DNA from: a bacterium
Lineage (GTDB): Bacteria; Sysuimicrobiota; Sysuimicrobiia; Sysuimicrobiales; Segetimicrobiaceae
DNA: 64,000 bases
Direction of reading: 5' to 3'
NCBI GenBank assembly: GCA_035307765.1
Contig: DATGHU010000013.1
Coordinates: 30,166 to 94,165 of the forward strand
The translations under genes and the position numbers were made by a program. This document shows positions 26,718 through 35,325 of the stretch, in pieces (positions within the stretch are counted from its first letter, which is position 1; the number at the start of each line of letters is the position of its first letter). The notes beneath the pieces were generated by a model. It saw only the letters and a program-made list of their open reading frames with translations. It did no database searches and was not told the DNA's origin.

Positions 26718-26966
26718 ATGATGGCGAAATTACAGCTGTTGTTGATCGGAGCCGCGTTCGTGACCCTGACGGCGTGTGTGGGGGGCGGCGGGGCCGATAT
26801 CTCCACGACCGATCCGCTCGCCCTTGACGCCGTTTCACCGACGGGCGATCCGCCGGCGGATCCGCCGACGGTGCAGGTCCCGGAGCCCGGGAGCACGGTG
26901 CTCGCGGCGACCGCCCTGCTGGCGATGGGGGGGTTGGAGGGGATCCGTCGCCGCAAGCGTAAGTAG
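26718..26966 (+). CDS. Micro-lipoprotein with PEP-CTERM sorting tail
   Basis: 82 residues behind GGGAGGGG. A short signal peptide ends in the lipobox LTAC (Cys20). A low-complexity Asp/Pro linker (residues 21-53) follows, then VPEPGS at 54-59, a hydrophobic segment of about 15 residues and the basic end RRRKRK. The last part is the PEP-CTERM pattern recognised by exosortase in diderm bacteria. Having both a lipobox and a PEP-CTERM tail on so short a protein is unusual. It lies alone, upstream of the APC permease promoter. Confidence 0.75.
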   Translation: MMAKLQLLLIGAAFVTLTACVGGGGADISTTDPLALDAVSPTGDPPADPPTVQVPEPGSTVLAATALLAMGGLEGIRRRKRK

Positions 26967-27008
26967 GCGGCGCAGCTCCCCGGAGGCGACCCGAGTCGCT
27001 TGAACAAT

Positions 27009-27038
27009 TTGACAGGTTGACGGTCTCTTTGCTATAAC
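27009..27038 (+). promoter_or_regulatory. Sigma-70-type promoter for the APC permease
   Basis: TTGACA at 27009-27014 and TATAAC at 27033-27038 are separated by 18 bases. Both boxes are close to consensus in an otherwise GC-rich stretch. Transcription would start near 27045, giving a leader of about 117 bases before the permease ATG. Confidence 0.7.
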
Positions 27039-27071
27039 CAAACCCAGCACCTCGATGTGCGTGAGGCCTCG

Positions 27072-27099
27072 ACGCCAATCCGGTCTTCCGGATTGGCGT
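27072..27099 (+). terminator. Attenuator-like hairpin in the permease leader
   Basis: A perfect 12-bp stem, ACGCCAATCCGG with its complement, has a four-base TCTT loop and is followed by TGTGTTT. It lies between the promoter and the permease start, so it can only act on this transcript. A short hairpin with hexaloop CTCGAT (27048-27061) precedes it. Whether it terminates, and what relieves it, cannot be told from sequence. Confidence 0.55.
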
Positions 27100-27161
27100 T
27101 GTGTTTCGGCCGCGACCGTGACGCCGCGGACCACCCCCAAGCGGAGAGGGATGGATCGCGC

Positions 27162-28697
27162 ATGTCGACATCAACGGGTTTTCGAAAGAGCCTCACGCTC
27201 ACGGGCGTGACGGTGAACGCGATGGCGCTCATCGCCCCCGGCGCCTTCTTGTGGATCACCTACCAGCTCCAGGCGGCTCAGGTCGATGCCGCCGGCACGT
27301 CCACGGCCTTGGACATCTGGCCGGGGCTCGCCCTGGCGCTCGTCATCGCTTTTCTCACGGCCATTTCCTACGCGATGCTGAGCGAGCGCTACCCGGATGC
27401 TGGGACCGGGTCGTCGTATTACTTCGCGGAAAAAGCGTTTCTCGACAAAGAGGAACACGAGTTCCACCGCTGGGCGCGGGTGGCGAAGTTCATTGTCGGG
27501 TGGATCTCCCACCTTTACTACTGGGTCTACCCGGGGGTGATGGTGGCGATGATGGCCACCATGATCGTCTACCTCGCCGGCCTGTTCAATCTCGCCGCTC
27601 CCCCGCTGGCGCAGGTCGCGATCGCCGTCGTGTTCTCGTTCCTGACCGGCTACGTAGCTTACCGCGGGATCAGCGGGTCGACCCTCGTCAGCCTGTTCAT
27701 CAACGCCATCCAGATCGCCGCCCTGGTCGTGATCTCCGTCCTCGCCTTGAGTTACCGGTTCGGCAACCCCCACCACGTCGTGTTTCTGCACCCCACGCTG
27801 GCGAGCGTGCTCCTGCCGCACCGGTGGAGCCACGTGCTCTTTCAATCCACGATCGCCATTCTGCTGCTGGTGGGATTTGAGTCGGCCACCGCGTTCACGG
27901 CGGAGGCCCTCCACCCCAGCTTCGTCAGCCGGGGGGTGATCCTCTCCCTGATCCTGCAGGGGCTCGTCTGCTATCTCTTCGAGTACTTTGCGGCGGGCGC
28001 CTGGATCAACACGGCGTACACGGTCAAAGACGCCAGCGGGAAGCTCGTCGCCGGGTTCGCGGCCGCCGGTGCGTCCCAGGCGCCGATCGGGGACATGGTC
28101 CGGGTTCTCGGCGACACGCTGCTCGGCGGGATCGGCTTTTTCCTCCTCCTCATCGTCGCGGTCACGGTCGCGATCGCGGTGTTCGGCACCACGCTCGCCT
28201 GCATGAACACCGGGGTGCGGCTCAGCTATGCGATGGGGAGGGATGAGGAGATCCCCGCCATCCTCGGCCTGCTGCACGGGCGGTTCGCCACGCCGCACTT
28301 CGGGGTGCTGCTGATGGCCGCCGTATCCGCGGTGATCGGGGGGTTCGGCGTCCTCTCGGTGACGAATCTCACGGCCATGACCTTCCTCTCGAACATCGGG
28401 ACGTTCCTCCTCTACGGGCTCACGAACGTCGTGGCGTTGGTTGCCTTCCGCCGGGACCCCGGGGCTCGCACCACCACCCACATCCTGATCCCGGCCCTTG
28501 GGATCCTCGCCAACGCGGCCATGCTTTTGGCCGTCCTCTACCTCGGGGTGCTGGGGGGCGGGGACACGCGGGTCGCGGCGCTGATCTCGATCGTGGCCAC
28601 CGCTGGGTGGTGCCTCTTGGGGGTGGCGTACTTCATCGCCAACACTCGGGCGCGCGGCAGCCGGACCTGGGCACAGCGGCCGGTCGATCCCGCGTAG
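27162..28697 (+). CDS. APC-superfamily amino acid/amine permease
   Basis: 511 residues from the ATG of MSTSTGFRKSLTLTG, with GGAGAGGG about twelve bases upstream. There are about twelve hydrophobic segments. The N-terminal ALIAPGAFLWITYQ and DAGTGSSYYFAEKAF, together with GFESATAFTAEAL in the middle, match APC-type permeases. The periplasmic part near GSSYYF is longer than in short members. The substrate could be an amino acid, polyamine or amide. It stands alone, with a consensus promoter and hairpin leader suggesting regulated expression. Confidence 0.88.
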   Translation: MSTSTGFRKSLTLTGVTVNAMALIAPGAFLWITYQLQAAQVDAAGTSTALDIWPGLALALVIAFLTAISYAMLSERYPDAGTGSSYYFAEKAFLDKEEHEFHRWARVAKFIVGWISHLYYWVYPGVMVAMMATMIVYLAGLFNLAAPPLAQVAIAVVFSFLTGYVAYRGISGSTLVSLFINAIQIAALVVISVLALSYRFGNPHHVVFLHPTLASVLLPHRWSHVLFQSTIAILLLVGFESATAFTAEALHPSFVSRGVILSLILQGLVCYLFEYFAAGAWINTAYTVKDASGKLVAGFAAAGASQAPIGDMVRVLGDTLLGGIGFFLLLIVAVTVAIAVFGTTLACMNTGVRLSYAMGRDEEIPAILGLLHGRFATPHFGVLLMAAVSAVIGGFGVLSVTNLTAMTFLSNIGTFLLYGLTNVVALVAFRRDPGARTTTHILIPALGILANAAMLLAVLYLGVLGGGDTRVAALISIVATAGWCLLGVAYFIANTRARGSRTWAQRPVDPA

Positions 28698-28812
28698 CGG
28701 GCCCCCGGGCATCGCCCCGCCCAGCGAACCTGCGGATCCTCGGAGACGGGCGTCGCAGGACCGCCCGTTCCCGGTGCGAGGACTTTCGCCCCCCTCCCCG
28801 GAAGAATCCCGT

Positions 28813-29757
28813 GTGGCCCAGGTCGACCTCGCCGCACCCAGGGCCGGCACGGTGCCCGCGATTGGCCCTTCAGCCCCGCCCCTTCGGCGGCGCCGTGAGA
28901 TCCTCACCGCCTACCTCCTCCTCGCCCCGGCCCTCGTGTTGGTTCTGGGCTTCCTGGCCTATCCAATCGGCTGGGAGGTGTGGGCCAGCCTGACCGACCG
29001 CTCGGTGGAGCGACTCTCTACCAACTACGTCGGGCTCTACAACTACGTGCTGTTCCTCAATGATCCGGATTTCTGGACCGCCGCCCGCAACACGCTCGGC
29101 TACCTGGTCCTGACGGGCACGCTCAAACTGGCGGTGGGACTCGTCGTCGCGCTGTCGCTGGGCCGGACCCGCCGCGGCCGGTCGGTCGCCCTCCTGGCCG
29201 CGTTCCTCCCTTGGACGTATCCCGCCGGGGCCGCCATGATCGGCTGGTCTCGGTTCTTGAGCCCCCCGGTGCACACCGCGTACAGCATCCCAATGGGAAA
29301 CCTTGCCGCGGCGTTCGACAGATCGCTGGGTACCGGAACCTGGGGGTTCCTCACGCTGGTCGTCTTCAACATCTGGCGCGGGGGGTCGTTCACCGGCATC
29401 TTCCTGCTCGCGGCGCTGAAGGGCATCCCCCAGGAACTGTTCGATTACGCCGCGCTCGAGGTACGCGACGCGTGGTCGCACTTCCGTCAGGTGACGCTTC
29501 CCCTGCTGCGGCCGTTCCTTGCGCTGGCGGCGTTCCTCTCCCTTACCACCGCCGTCACCGACCTCGGAAACGCGTGGCTCCAAACGGGCGGGCGCGACGT
29601 GTACCCGATCATCTGGACCCATTCGTTCCAGTACGCGCTCCTCGCCGGGCAATGGGGAAAGGCCTCTGCCCTCTCGCTGATCCTGGTCCCGCTCCTCGCC
29701 GTGTTCCTCTTCGCCTGTTACCGTCTCTTCGAGCCCCTCGAGGACGCCCGGGCATGA
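28813..29757 (+). CDS. ABC sugar-type transporter permease (MalF-like), copy 1
   Basis: 314 residues from a GTG with GGAAG upstream; the start is uncertain. Six membrane segments begin at LTAYLLLAPALVLVLG. The cytoplasmic EAA-type loop is RDAWSHFRQVTLPLL after FDYAALEV, which contacts an ATPase. It is a CUT1 (MalF-like) permease. The following MalG-like gene overlaps it by ATGA. A very similar MalF/MalG pair lies directly downstream. No binding protein or ATPase gene lies in this group. Confidence 0.88.
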   Translation: MAQVDLAAPRAGTVPAIGPSAPPLRRRREILTAYLLLAPALVLVLGFLAYPIGWEVWASLTDRSVERLSTNYVGLYNYVLFLNDPDFWTAARNTLGYLVLTGTLKLAVGLVVALSLGRTRRGRSVALLAAFLPWTYPAGAAMIGWSRFLSPPVHTAYSIPMGNLAAAFDRSLGTGTWGFLTLVVFNIWRGGSFTGIFLLAALKGIPQELFDYAALEVRDAWSHFRQVTLPLLRPFLALAAFLSLTTAVTDLGNAWLQTGGRDVYPIIWTHSFQYALLAGQWGKASALSLILVPLLAVFLFACYRLFEPLEDARA

Positions 29758-30611
29758 CCACCCCACGGCGGGGGCGCGCACGGTGGATTGTGCCGGCGAT
29801 CATCGGCCTGGGAAGCCTCTTCCCCATCTACATGATCGGGGTGGAATCCCTGAAATCCGTCCGCGAGGACGTCACCGGCAATCCTCTGATTGTGCTTCAG
29901 CCAACGCTGAAGTGGTACCTCGGCCTCTTCGATCCGGTGACGTGGCTGCGGGGTGAGGTCGCCGTACGTCGGATCCCGTTCCTGGTCTGGCTGGGAAACA
30001 CCGCGATCGTCACCGCGACCGCCCTCGCCGTCACGCTCGTCACCAGCGTGATGGCCGCGTACGCCCTGGGTCGGCTCCGCCCTCCCGGCTGGCGTGTCTG
30101 GCGGCGCGTCCTGTTCGCCACTTACCTGATCCCGCAGACGCTCTTGTTCCTTCCGATCTACAATCTCGTCTTCCGGCTCCACCTGGATGATCACGTGATG
30201 GCCCTGGTCCTGGTGTACCCGGTGCTGGCGGTGCCATTTTGCGTCTGGCTGTTGTCCGCGTATTACCAGCGGCTGGCGCCCGAGGTCGAGGAGTCCGCGT
30301 ACATCGAGGGGGCCAGCCGGTTGACCGCGTTTCTCAGGATCATCCTCCCGATGAGCTGGCCCGCGGTGGTCGCCGCGGGGATTTTCGCCTTGGGAGTGAT
30401 CACCAGCGACTCGATCTTCGCGTCGCTCTTTCTGCCAAATCAGTTCCATCAAACCCTCGCCGCCGGCCTGGGGGCGATGGGCCCGAGCATGGATAACCTC
30501 TCGGTGATCGCCGCGGTGAACCTCGCGGCGTTGTCCGTGATGCCCCTCGCCGCCGCGTTTGCCGGAGTGTACATCCGTGGGCTGACCGCCGCCATGGTCG
30601 AAGGGGCCTAA
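29754..30611 (+). CDS. ABC sugar-type transporter permease (MalG-like), copy 1
   Basis: 285 residues, overlapping its MalF-like partner by four bases. Six hydrophobic helices are present, with SYL-type N-terminal sequence LFPIYMIGVESLKS and the EAA loop EESAYIEGASRLTAFLRIIL. It forms the heterodimeric membrane channel with the preceding gene. Its closest visible relative is the second MalG-like gene at 31631-32497, with shared runs such as LIPQTLLFLP versus LIPQTILFLP. Confidence 0.88.
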   Translation: MTTPRRGRARWIVPAIIGLGSLFPIYMIGVESLKSVREDVTGNPLIVLQPTLKWYLGLFDPVTWLRGEVAVRRIPFLVWLGNTAIVTATALAVTLVTSVMAAYALGRLRPPGWRVWRRVLFATYLIPQTLLFLPIYNLVFRLHLDDHVMALVLVYPVLAVPFCVWLLSAYYQRLAPEVEESAYIEGASRLTAFLRIILPMSWPAVVAAGIFALGVITSDSIFASLFLPNQFHQTLAAGLGAMGPSMDNLSVIAAVNLAALSVMPLAAAFAGVYIRGLTAAMVEGA

Positions 30612-30692
30612 CGGGACGGGCGCCCCGCCGCTGGGAACCGGGTCTGGCCGCGATGCGTAGGATCACCGGGAGTCTTCGCGAAGAGGGATGAC

Positions 30693-31634
30693 ATGGCTCA
30701 GCAGATGACGGCGCCGTTGGCGACGCACAGCGGGGGGACCTCGGGCCGGCGGGATCTGACCCGGCGGCGGCGCGAGATCCTCGGCGCCTACCTCCTGCTG
30801 GCCCCGGCGGTGCTGCTGGTGATGGGTGTACTCGCCTACCCCCTCGGCTGGGAGTTCGTCGTCAGCCTCACCAATGACTCCGTGCTTAACCTGTCGACCC
30901 GCTTCGTGGGGTTCAGCAACTACGCGGGATTCCTCTCCGACCCGGGGTTCTGGCGCGCCACGGCCAACACGCTCGCCTATCTCGTGATCACCTCCGTCCT
31001 CAAGATGGCCGTGGGCATTGCGATCGCGCTCCTATTGGCCCGGCCTTTCCCCGGGAGGCCGCTGGTGTTCATCGCGGCGTTTCTCCCGTGGGCGTACCCC
31101 GGTGGGCTGGGGGCGGTCGGCTGGTATTGGCTGATGCTCCCGCCGCTACACTCCGCATTCTCCGGGGCGATGTCGGACCTCCGGCTGTTCTTCGACAACC
31201 TGTTGGGCCTGGGCACCTGGGGGTTCATCAGCCTTGTCACCTTCAACGTCTGGCGCGGCGGCTCGTTCGTAGGCATCTTCTTGCTCGCCGCCCTCAACGG
31301 CATCCCGCAGGATCTGTTTGATTACGCCGACCTCGAGGTCAAAAACGCTTGGCGGAAGTTCTGGATGGTCATTGTGCCGCTGCTCCGGCCGTTTCTGGCC
31401 CTGGCGACGTTCCTCTCGTTCGTCGGTGCGGTCGTCGACCTGGGCAACGTCTTCGATTTGTCGGGGTTCCGGAATGTGTACCCGATCGTCTGGACCCAGG
31501 CGTTTCACCTCGCCATCATCGGGGGGGAATGGGGACAGGCGGCCGCCCTGTCGCTGATCCTGATGCCGGTGCTGGTGCTGATCCTGCTCGCCTGTTACCG
31601 CGTGTTTGAACCGCTGGAAGAGGACGCGGCGTGA
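30693..31634 (+). CDS. ABC sugar-type transporter permease (MalF-like), copy 2
   Basis: 313 residues, ATG start. It closely resembles copy 1 throughout: FNVWRGGSFVGIFLLAAL here against FNIWRGGSFTGIFLLAAL in copy 1, and GIPQDLFDYADLEV against GIPQELFDYAALEV. The EAA loop is KNAWRKFWMVIVPLL. It is 81 bp after copy 1's MalG-like gene and so probably in the same transcript. The two pairs look like an ancient tandem duplication with divergence in the periplasmic parts. Confidence 0.88.
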   Translation: MAQQMTAPLATHSGGTSGRRDLTRRRREILGAYLLLAPAVLLVMGVLAYPLGWEFVVSLTNDSVLNLSTRFVGFSNYAGFLSDPGFWRATANTLAYLVITSVLKMAVGIAIALLLARPFPGRPLVFIAAFLPWAYPGGLGAVGWYWLMLPPLHSAFSGAMSDLRLFFDNLLGLGTWGFISLVTFNVWRGGSFVGIFLLAALNGIPQDLFDYADLEVKNAWRKFWMVIVPLLRPFLALATFLSFVGAVVDLGNVFDLSGFRNVYPIVWTQAFHLAIIGGEWGQAAALSLILMPVLVLILLACYRVFEPLEEDAA

Positions 31635-32497
31635 ACGCGCCAAAGCGCTTCGGCCGGCTGGTCCACGGGAGCCTCCTCGTGCTCCTCGCCGTGTTCAGCG
31701 TCCTCCCGATCTACTTCGTGACGCTCGAATCGCTGAAAACGACGAAGGAGGACGTCTTCGGGAACCCCTTCTACGTCCTTCACCCCACCCTGGATTGGTA
31801 TCAGGATCTGTTCGCCCCCGTCGGCTACCTCCACTACGGCCAGATCATCCAGCCCGCGGTGCCCTTCCTGGTCTGGGCAGGAAACACCGCGATCGTGTTC
31901 AGCGTCGCCCTCGCCGTGATCCTCACCGCGAGCCTCGCCGCCGGGTATGCACTCGGCCGCATGCGGCCGCCGGGGTGGCGTTGGTGGCGGCGGGGGTTGT
32001 TGGCGACCTTCCTCATCCCGCAGACGATCCTGTTTCTTCCGCTGTACCAGATGGTGTTCCGCCTCCATCTCGACGACAATCTCATGGCGCTGGTGCTGAC
32101 CTACCCGATGCTGGCGATCCCGTTCTGTGCCTGGCTGTTCTCGATCTACTTCCAGAAGCTCAGCCCGGAGATCGAGGAATCGGCGTATATCGAGGGGGCC
32201 AACCGCTTCACGGCGTTCCTGAAGATCATCCTGCCGATGAGCCGCCCGGTGGTCATCGCAGCGGGGCTGTTTGCGCTCGGGGTGATCAGCAGCGACTTCA
32301 TGTTCGCCGGCGTCTTCCTCCCCAACGAGTGGCACCAGACCATCGCCGCCGGGATGGCGACGATGGACGTCAGCCTGGAAGACCTGACGGTGGTGTCCGG
32401 GGTGAGCCTGGGGGGCCTGCCCGTGCTCGTGATCGCCGCGCTGTTTGCCGGCTCCTACGTCCGCGGGCTGACCGCGGCGATGATCGAAGGCGCGTAG
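31631..32497 (+). CDS. ABC sugar-type transporter permease (MalG-like), copy 2
   Basis: 288 residues, joined to its partner by an ATGA overlap. Six membrane helices; the N-terminal segment reads LPIYFVTLESLKTTKEDVFG and the EAA loop EESAYIEGANRFTAFLKIIL. It ends 17 bp before the arylmalonate-decarboxylase-like gene, suggesting that this enzyme acts on the transported compound. The substrate-binding protein and ATPase must come from elsewhere. Confidence 0.88.
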   Translation: MNAPKRFGRLVHGSLLVLLAVFSVLPIYFVTLESLKTTKEDVFGNPFYVLHPTLDWYQDLFAPVGYLHYGQIIQPAVPFLVWAGNTAIVFSVALAVILTASLAAGYALGRMRPPGWRWWRRGLLATFLIPQTILFLPLYQMVFRLHLDDNLMALVLTYPMLAIPFCAWLFSIYFQKLSPEIEESAYIEGANRFTAFLKIILPMSRPVVIAAGLFALGVISSDFMFAGVFLPNEWHQTIAAGMATMDVSLEDLTVVSGVSLGGLPVLVIAALFAGSYVRGLTAAMIEGA

Positions 32498-32514
32498 GTC
32501 GGAGGAACGGACCC

Positions 32515-33243
32515 GTGCGGCCGCGGCCGAGGCGCATCGGGATGATCACGCCGTCCTCGAACACCGTGGTGGAGCCACTGACCACGCGGATCCTGGCCTC
32601 ATTGACGGATGCCGTAACCGTCCACTTCACGCGGGTCAGGGTGACGCACATCTCGCTCCAGGATGCGTCGCTGGAACAGTTCACGACCGACGCGATGCTG
32701 GCGGCGGCGCGGCTGCTCGCCGATGCGTCCGTGGACGTCATCGCCTGGAACGGCACCTCGGGGTCCTGGAAAGGGCTTGAGGCCGACCGCACGCTCGTCG
32801 CCGCCATCGAAGATGAGACCGGGGTGCCCGCAACGACCTCGACCCTGGATCTGCTCGAGGCCTGCCGCCGCCTCGAGGTCAGGCGGTACGGCCTGGCCAC
32901 CCCCTATCTTCGCGACGTGCACGAGGCGATTCGCCGTACCTACGCGGCGGCGGGGCTCGAAGCCGTCGCCTCGGCGCACCTCGGGATCACGGTCAATCGC
33001 GAGTTTGCCGACGTCCCTCTGCCGCGGATCGACTCGCTGCTCCGCGAGGTCGCGGTGCCGGAGGCGCACGCCGTGGCGGTGGTCTGTACCAATTTCCCCG
33101 CGGCCGCGGTGGCGGCCCGGGTCGAAGAAGCCACGGGGCGGCCGGTCATCGACACGCTCGCCGCGACGGCCTGGCGCACGCTCCGGCTCGCGGGCCTCCG
33201 CCGCCCGATTGGGGGATTCGGACAACTTCTCGCCCGCCTCTAA
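32515..33243 (+). CDS. Asp/Glu racemase superfamily protein, arylmalonate decarboxylase/maleate isomerase-like
   Basis: 242 residues from a GTG with GGAGG nine bases upstream. MITPSSNTVVEP is the N-terminal signature of the maleate isomerase/AMDase group, and VCTNFPAA holds the second catalytic cysteine. The first motif, normally with Cys (CTSGS), reads NGTSGSW here, so that cysteine is Gly. In established work, arylmalonate decarboxylase has Gly74/Cys188 whereas racemases and maleate isomerase have two cysteines. This protein is therefore more likely a decarboxylase than a racemase. It closes the double permease operon. Confidence 0.8.
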   Translation: MRPRPRRIGMITPSSNTVVEPLTTRILASLTDAVTVHFTRVRVTHISLQDASLEQFTTDAMLAAARLLADASVDVIAWNGTSGSWKGLEADRTLVAAIEDETGVPATTSTLDLLEACRRLEVRRYGLATPYLRDVHEAIRRTYAAAGLEAVASAHLGITVNREFADVPLPRIDSLLREVAVPEAHAVAVVCTNFPAAAVAARVEEATGRPVIDTLAATAWRTLRLAGLRRPIGGFGQLLARL

Positions 33244-33276
33244 GGCCCGCCGGACGGCAGGTCGGCCCTCGGCGGT

Positions 33277-34107
33277 CTACCCGCCGATCTGTCGGGTCAG
33301 CTCCTGGATCATCTGCGCGGCGAGCGGCAGGAGCCTCGCGGGGACGCCGCTGTCTCGGGCGAAGTCGAGGGCGAGGCCGGTGTCCTTGACCAGGATGTCC
33401 AACGTCGCCTTCCCGGTCTGGTCGCTCTCGATCCAGGTCCGAGCCGTCGACCAGTGCTCGACGACCCAGGTGGTGCCCGTGCAGGTCTTGAGCACCTCCC
33501 AAAGCCGCTCGATCGGCACCCCCGTGGTCTCGGCCATCGCCGCGACCTCGCGCGCCGCGAGAAAGCTCACCGTCAGCAACACCTGATTCGCCATCTTGAC
33601 CGCGGTGCCGGCGCCGACGTCGCCGACGTGCTCGATCTGTGAGCCCATCGCCTCAAGTACCGGCAGCGCCGGCGCCAGGTCCTTGGGGGCCGCGCCGACG
33701 ATGATCGTCAGCGTCCCGTCCTCCGCCCGGGCCCGACCGCCGCTGACCGGAGCGTCAAGGAACGGGAACTCGCGTTCCCGCGCGGCGGTTCCGAGCCGAC
33801 GCATCGGCCCGACGCCGATGGTGCTCATGACGATGACGGTGGCCCCCGGCTTCGCCTGCGCCAGGACCCCGTCCTCCCCGAGCACCACCTGCTCGGCTTG
33901 GGCGGGCGTGCGCACCATGACCACGACCGCGTCCGCCAGGCGTGCCGCCTCGGCCGCGGTCGTGGCGGCGTGACCCCCGGCCTGGGCCAGCGCGCGGCAG
34001 GGATCTCCACGCAGGTCGAACCCGACGGCTTCAAACCCGCGGCGGACGAGGTTCTTGGCCATGGGGAGGCCCATCTCCCCCAGCCCGATCATTCCCACTC
34101 GCTTCAT
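33277..34107 (-). CDS. NAD(P)-dependent beta-hydroxyacid dehydrogenase (3-hydroxyisobutyrate type)
   Basis: 276 residues. GMIGLGEMGLPMAKNL binds the cofactor, DAPVSGGRARAEDGTL binds the substrate, and the catalytic lysine is in GTAVKMANQ. This is the 6-phosphogluconate/3-hydroxyisobutyrate dehydrogenase family, which also includes tartronate semialdehyde reductases. The FDLRGDP after the second strand suggests NAD rather than NADP. It overlaps the amidohydrolase gene by ATGA and is convergent with the AMDase-like gene 33 bp away. Confidence 0.9.
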   Translation of the reverse strand: MKRVGMIGLGEMGLPMAKNLVRRGFEAVGFDLRGDPCRALAQAGGHAATTAAEAARLADAVVVMVRTPAQAEQVVLGEDGVLAQAKPGATVIVMSTIGVGPMRRLGTAAREREFPFLDAPVSGGRARAEDGTLTIIVGAAPKDLAPALPVLEAMGSQIEHVGDVGAGTAVKMANQVLLTVSFLAAREVAAMAETTGVPIERLWEVLKTCTGTTWVVEHWSTARTWIESDQTGKATLDILVKDTGLALDFARDSGVPARLLPLAAQMIQELTRQIGG

Positions 34108-35315
34108 TGGCGCTCTCCCCGCTGGTGCATGTAGACGACGCGCCCGCGGCTCAGGACGAGCCGCACCCGGGCCATCGCCCCGATCTCGCTGAGCGGATCT
34201 CCCTCCACGCCGATCACATCGGCGACCTTCCCCGGGGCCAGCACCCCCAGCGTCTCACCAAGCCCGAGCGCCGTGGCCGGCCACACCGTGGCCGCGCGGA
34301 TTGCGCGGATCGGACTTTCGCCAAGCGAAACCACCCAGGCGAGCTCATCGGCCAAACATCCGTGCACGGCGTCCGTTCCCAAGACGTACCGGAGCCCCCG
34401 AGCGATGACCCGGCGGGCGGTGGCGCAGGCCGCCTCGCCGAGGGCACGCAGCCGGGCGAGCTCGGCGGGGTCCGTGCCGAACGCGTGCCCGTGGGGACCG
34501 CAGAGCACGCCGAGGGTCAGCGTCAGCAGGACGTCGTGGCGGCCGATCAGATCCAGATCGTCCTCCGTGAGGAACCACCCGTGCTCGATGACGTCGAGGC
34601 CCCCGCCCAGCGCGGCGGCAACGCCCGCTCCTCCCACCAGGTGGGCGGCAACCGGCCGGCCGGCGGCGTGCGCCGGCCGCACCGCCGCCGCCACCTCAGC
34701 CTCGCCATAGTAGCAGGTGGTCGGCTCAACGGCCGGATCGCCCGCGCCGTCCGACACGAAGAGTTTCACGAAGTCCACCCCCTCCGCGATGTTCGACGCG
34801 GCCGCCCGGGCGATCTCGGCGGGATCGTCGGTGAAGACCGAGGCCACCGCCCCGCCCCGACTGCGGGGCGATCGAATCGCTCGCCCGGCCGCCCGCAGGC
34901 GCGGGGCGACGATGCGCCCATCCTCAGCTTCCCGGCGCAGCACGAGATCCACGCCGTGCCGATCCCCGCACAGCCGAAGGGTCGTCACCCCCGCGCGGAG
35001 ATCCTCTTGGATCCGGGCGATCCCCGCGGCCAAGGACTCGGCCGGGGGAACCTGGACCTGAGCTCCCAAATCGCCCCACCGGGTATCGATGCCGACGTGG
35101 GAGTGAAAATCGATCAGGCCGGGCAGGAGTGTGCATCCGGGCAGCGAGAGCGTGACGTCGGGCGAGCGGGTCGATCCCCGAAGTTGGCCGGCGGCAGGCG
35201 GCGGTAGGCTCCCACCGATCCCGGCGATGCGCTCGCCCTCGACCACCAGCCTCCCGGGACGGCGTGGGTCCTCTCCCACGCCGTCGATCATCTGGTCCGC
35301 CTCGATCCGGATCAC
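34104..35315 (-). CDS. Metal-dependent amidohydrolase family protein
   Basis: 403 residues. LLPGLIDFHSHVGID gives the HxH metal ligands; VDFVKLFVSDG holds a candidate bridging lysine, AAHLVGG and VIEHGW the two histidines, and VLGTDAVHG the aspartate. APGKVADVIGVEGDPLSEI is the usual C-terminal beta-sandwich end. The order resembles imidazolonepropionase- and Xaa-Pro-dipeptidase-like amidohydrolases. It starts ten bases after the permease stop, so it probably hydrolyses an imported amide or cyclic substrate. Confidence 0.9.
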   Translation of the reverse strand: MIRIEADQMIDGVGEDPRRPGRLVVEGERIAGIGGSLPPPAAGQLRGSTRSPDVTLSLPGCTLLPGLIDFHSHVGIDTRWGDLGAQVQVPPAESLAAGIARIQEDLRAGVTTLRLCGDRHGVDLVLRREAEDGRIVAPRLRAAGRAIRSPRSRGGAVASVFTDDPAEIARAAASNIAEGVDFVKLFVSDGAGDPAVEPTTCYYGEAEVAAAVRPAHAAGRPVAAHLVGGAGVAAALGGGLDVIEHGWFLTEDDLDLIGRHDVLLTLTLGVLCGPHGHAFGTDPAELARLRALGEAACATARRVIARGLRYVLGTDAVHGCLADELAWVVSLGESPIRAIRAATVWPATALGLGETLGVLAPGKVADVIGVEGDPLSEIGAMARVRLVLSRGRVVYMHQRGERQ

Positions 35316-35325
35316 CGGGAGCCGA

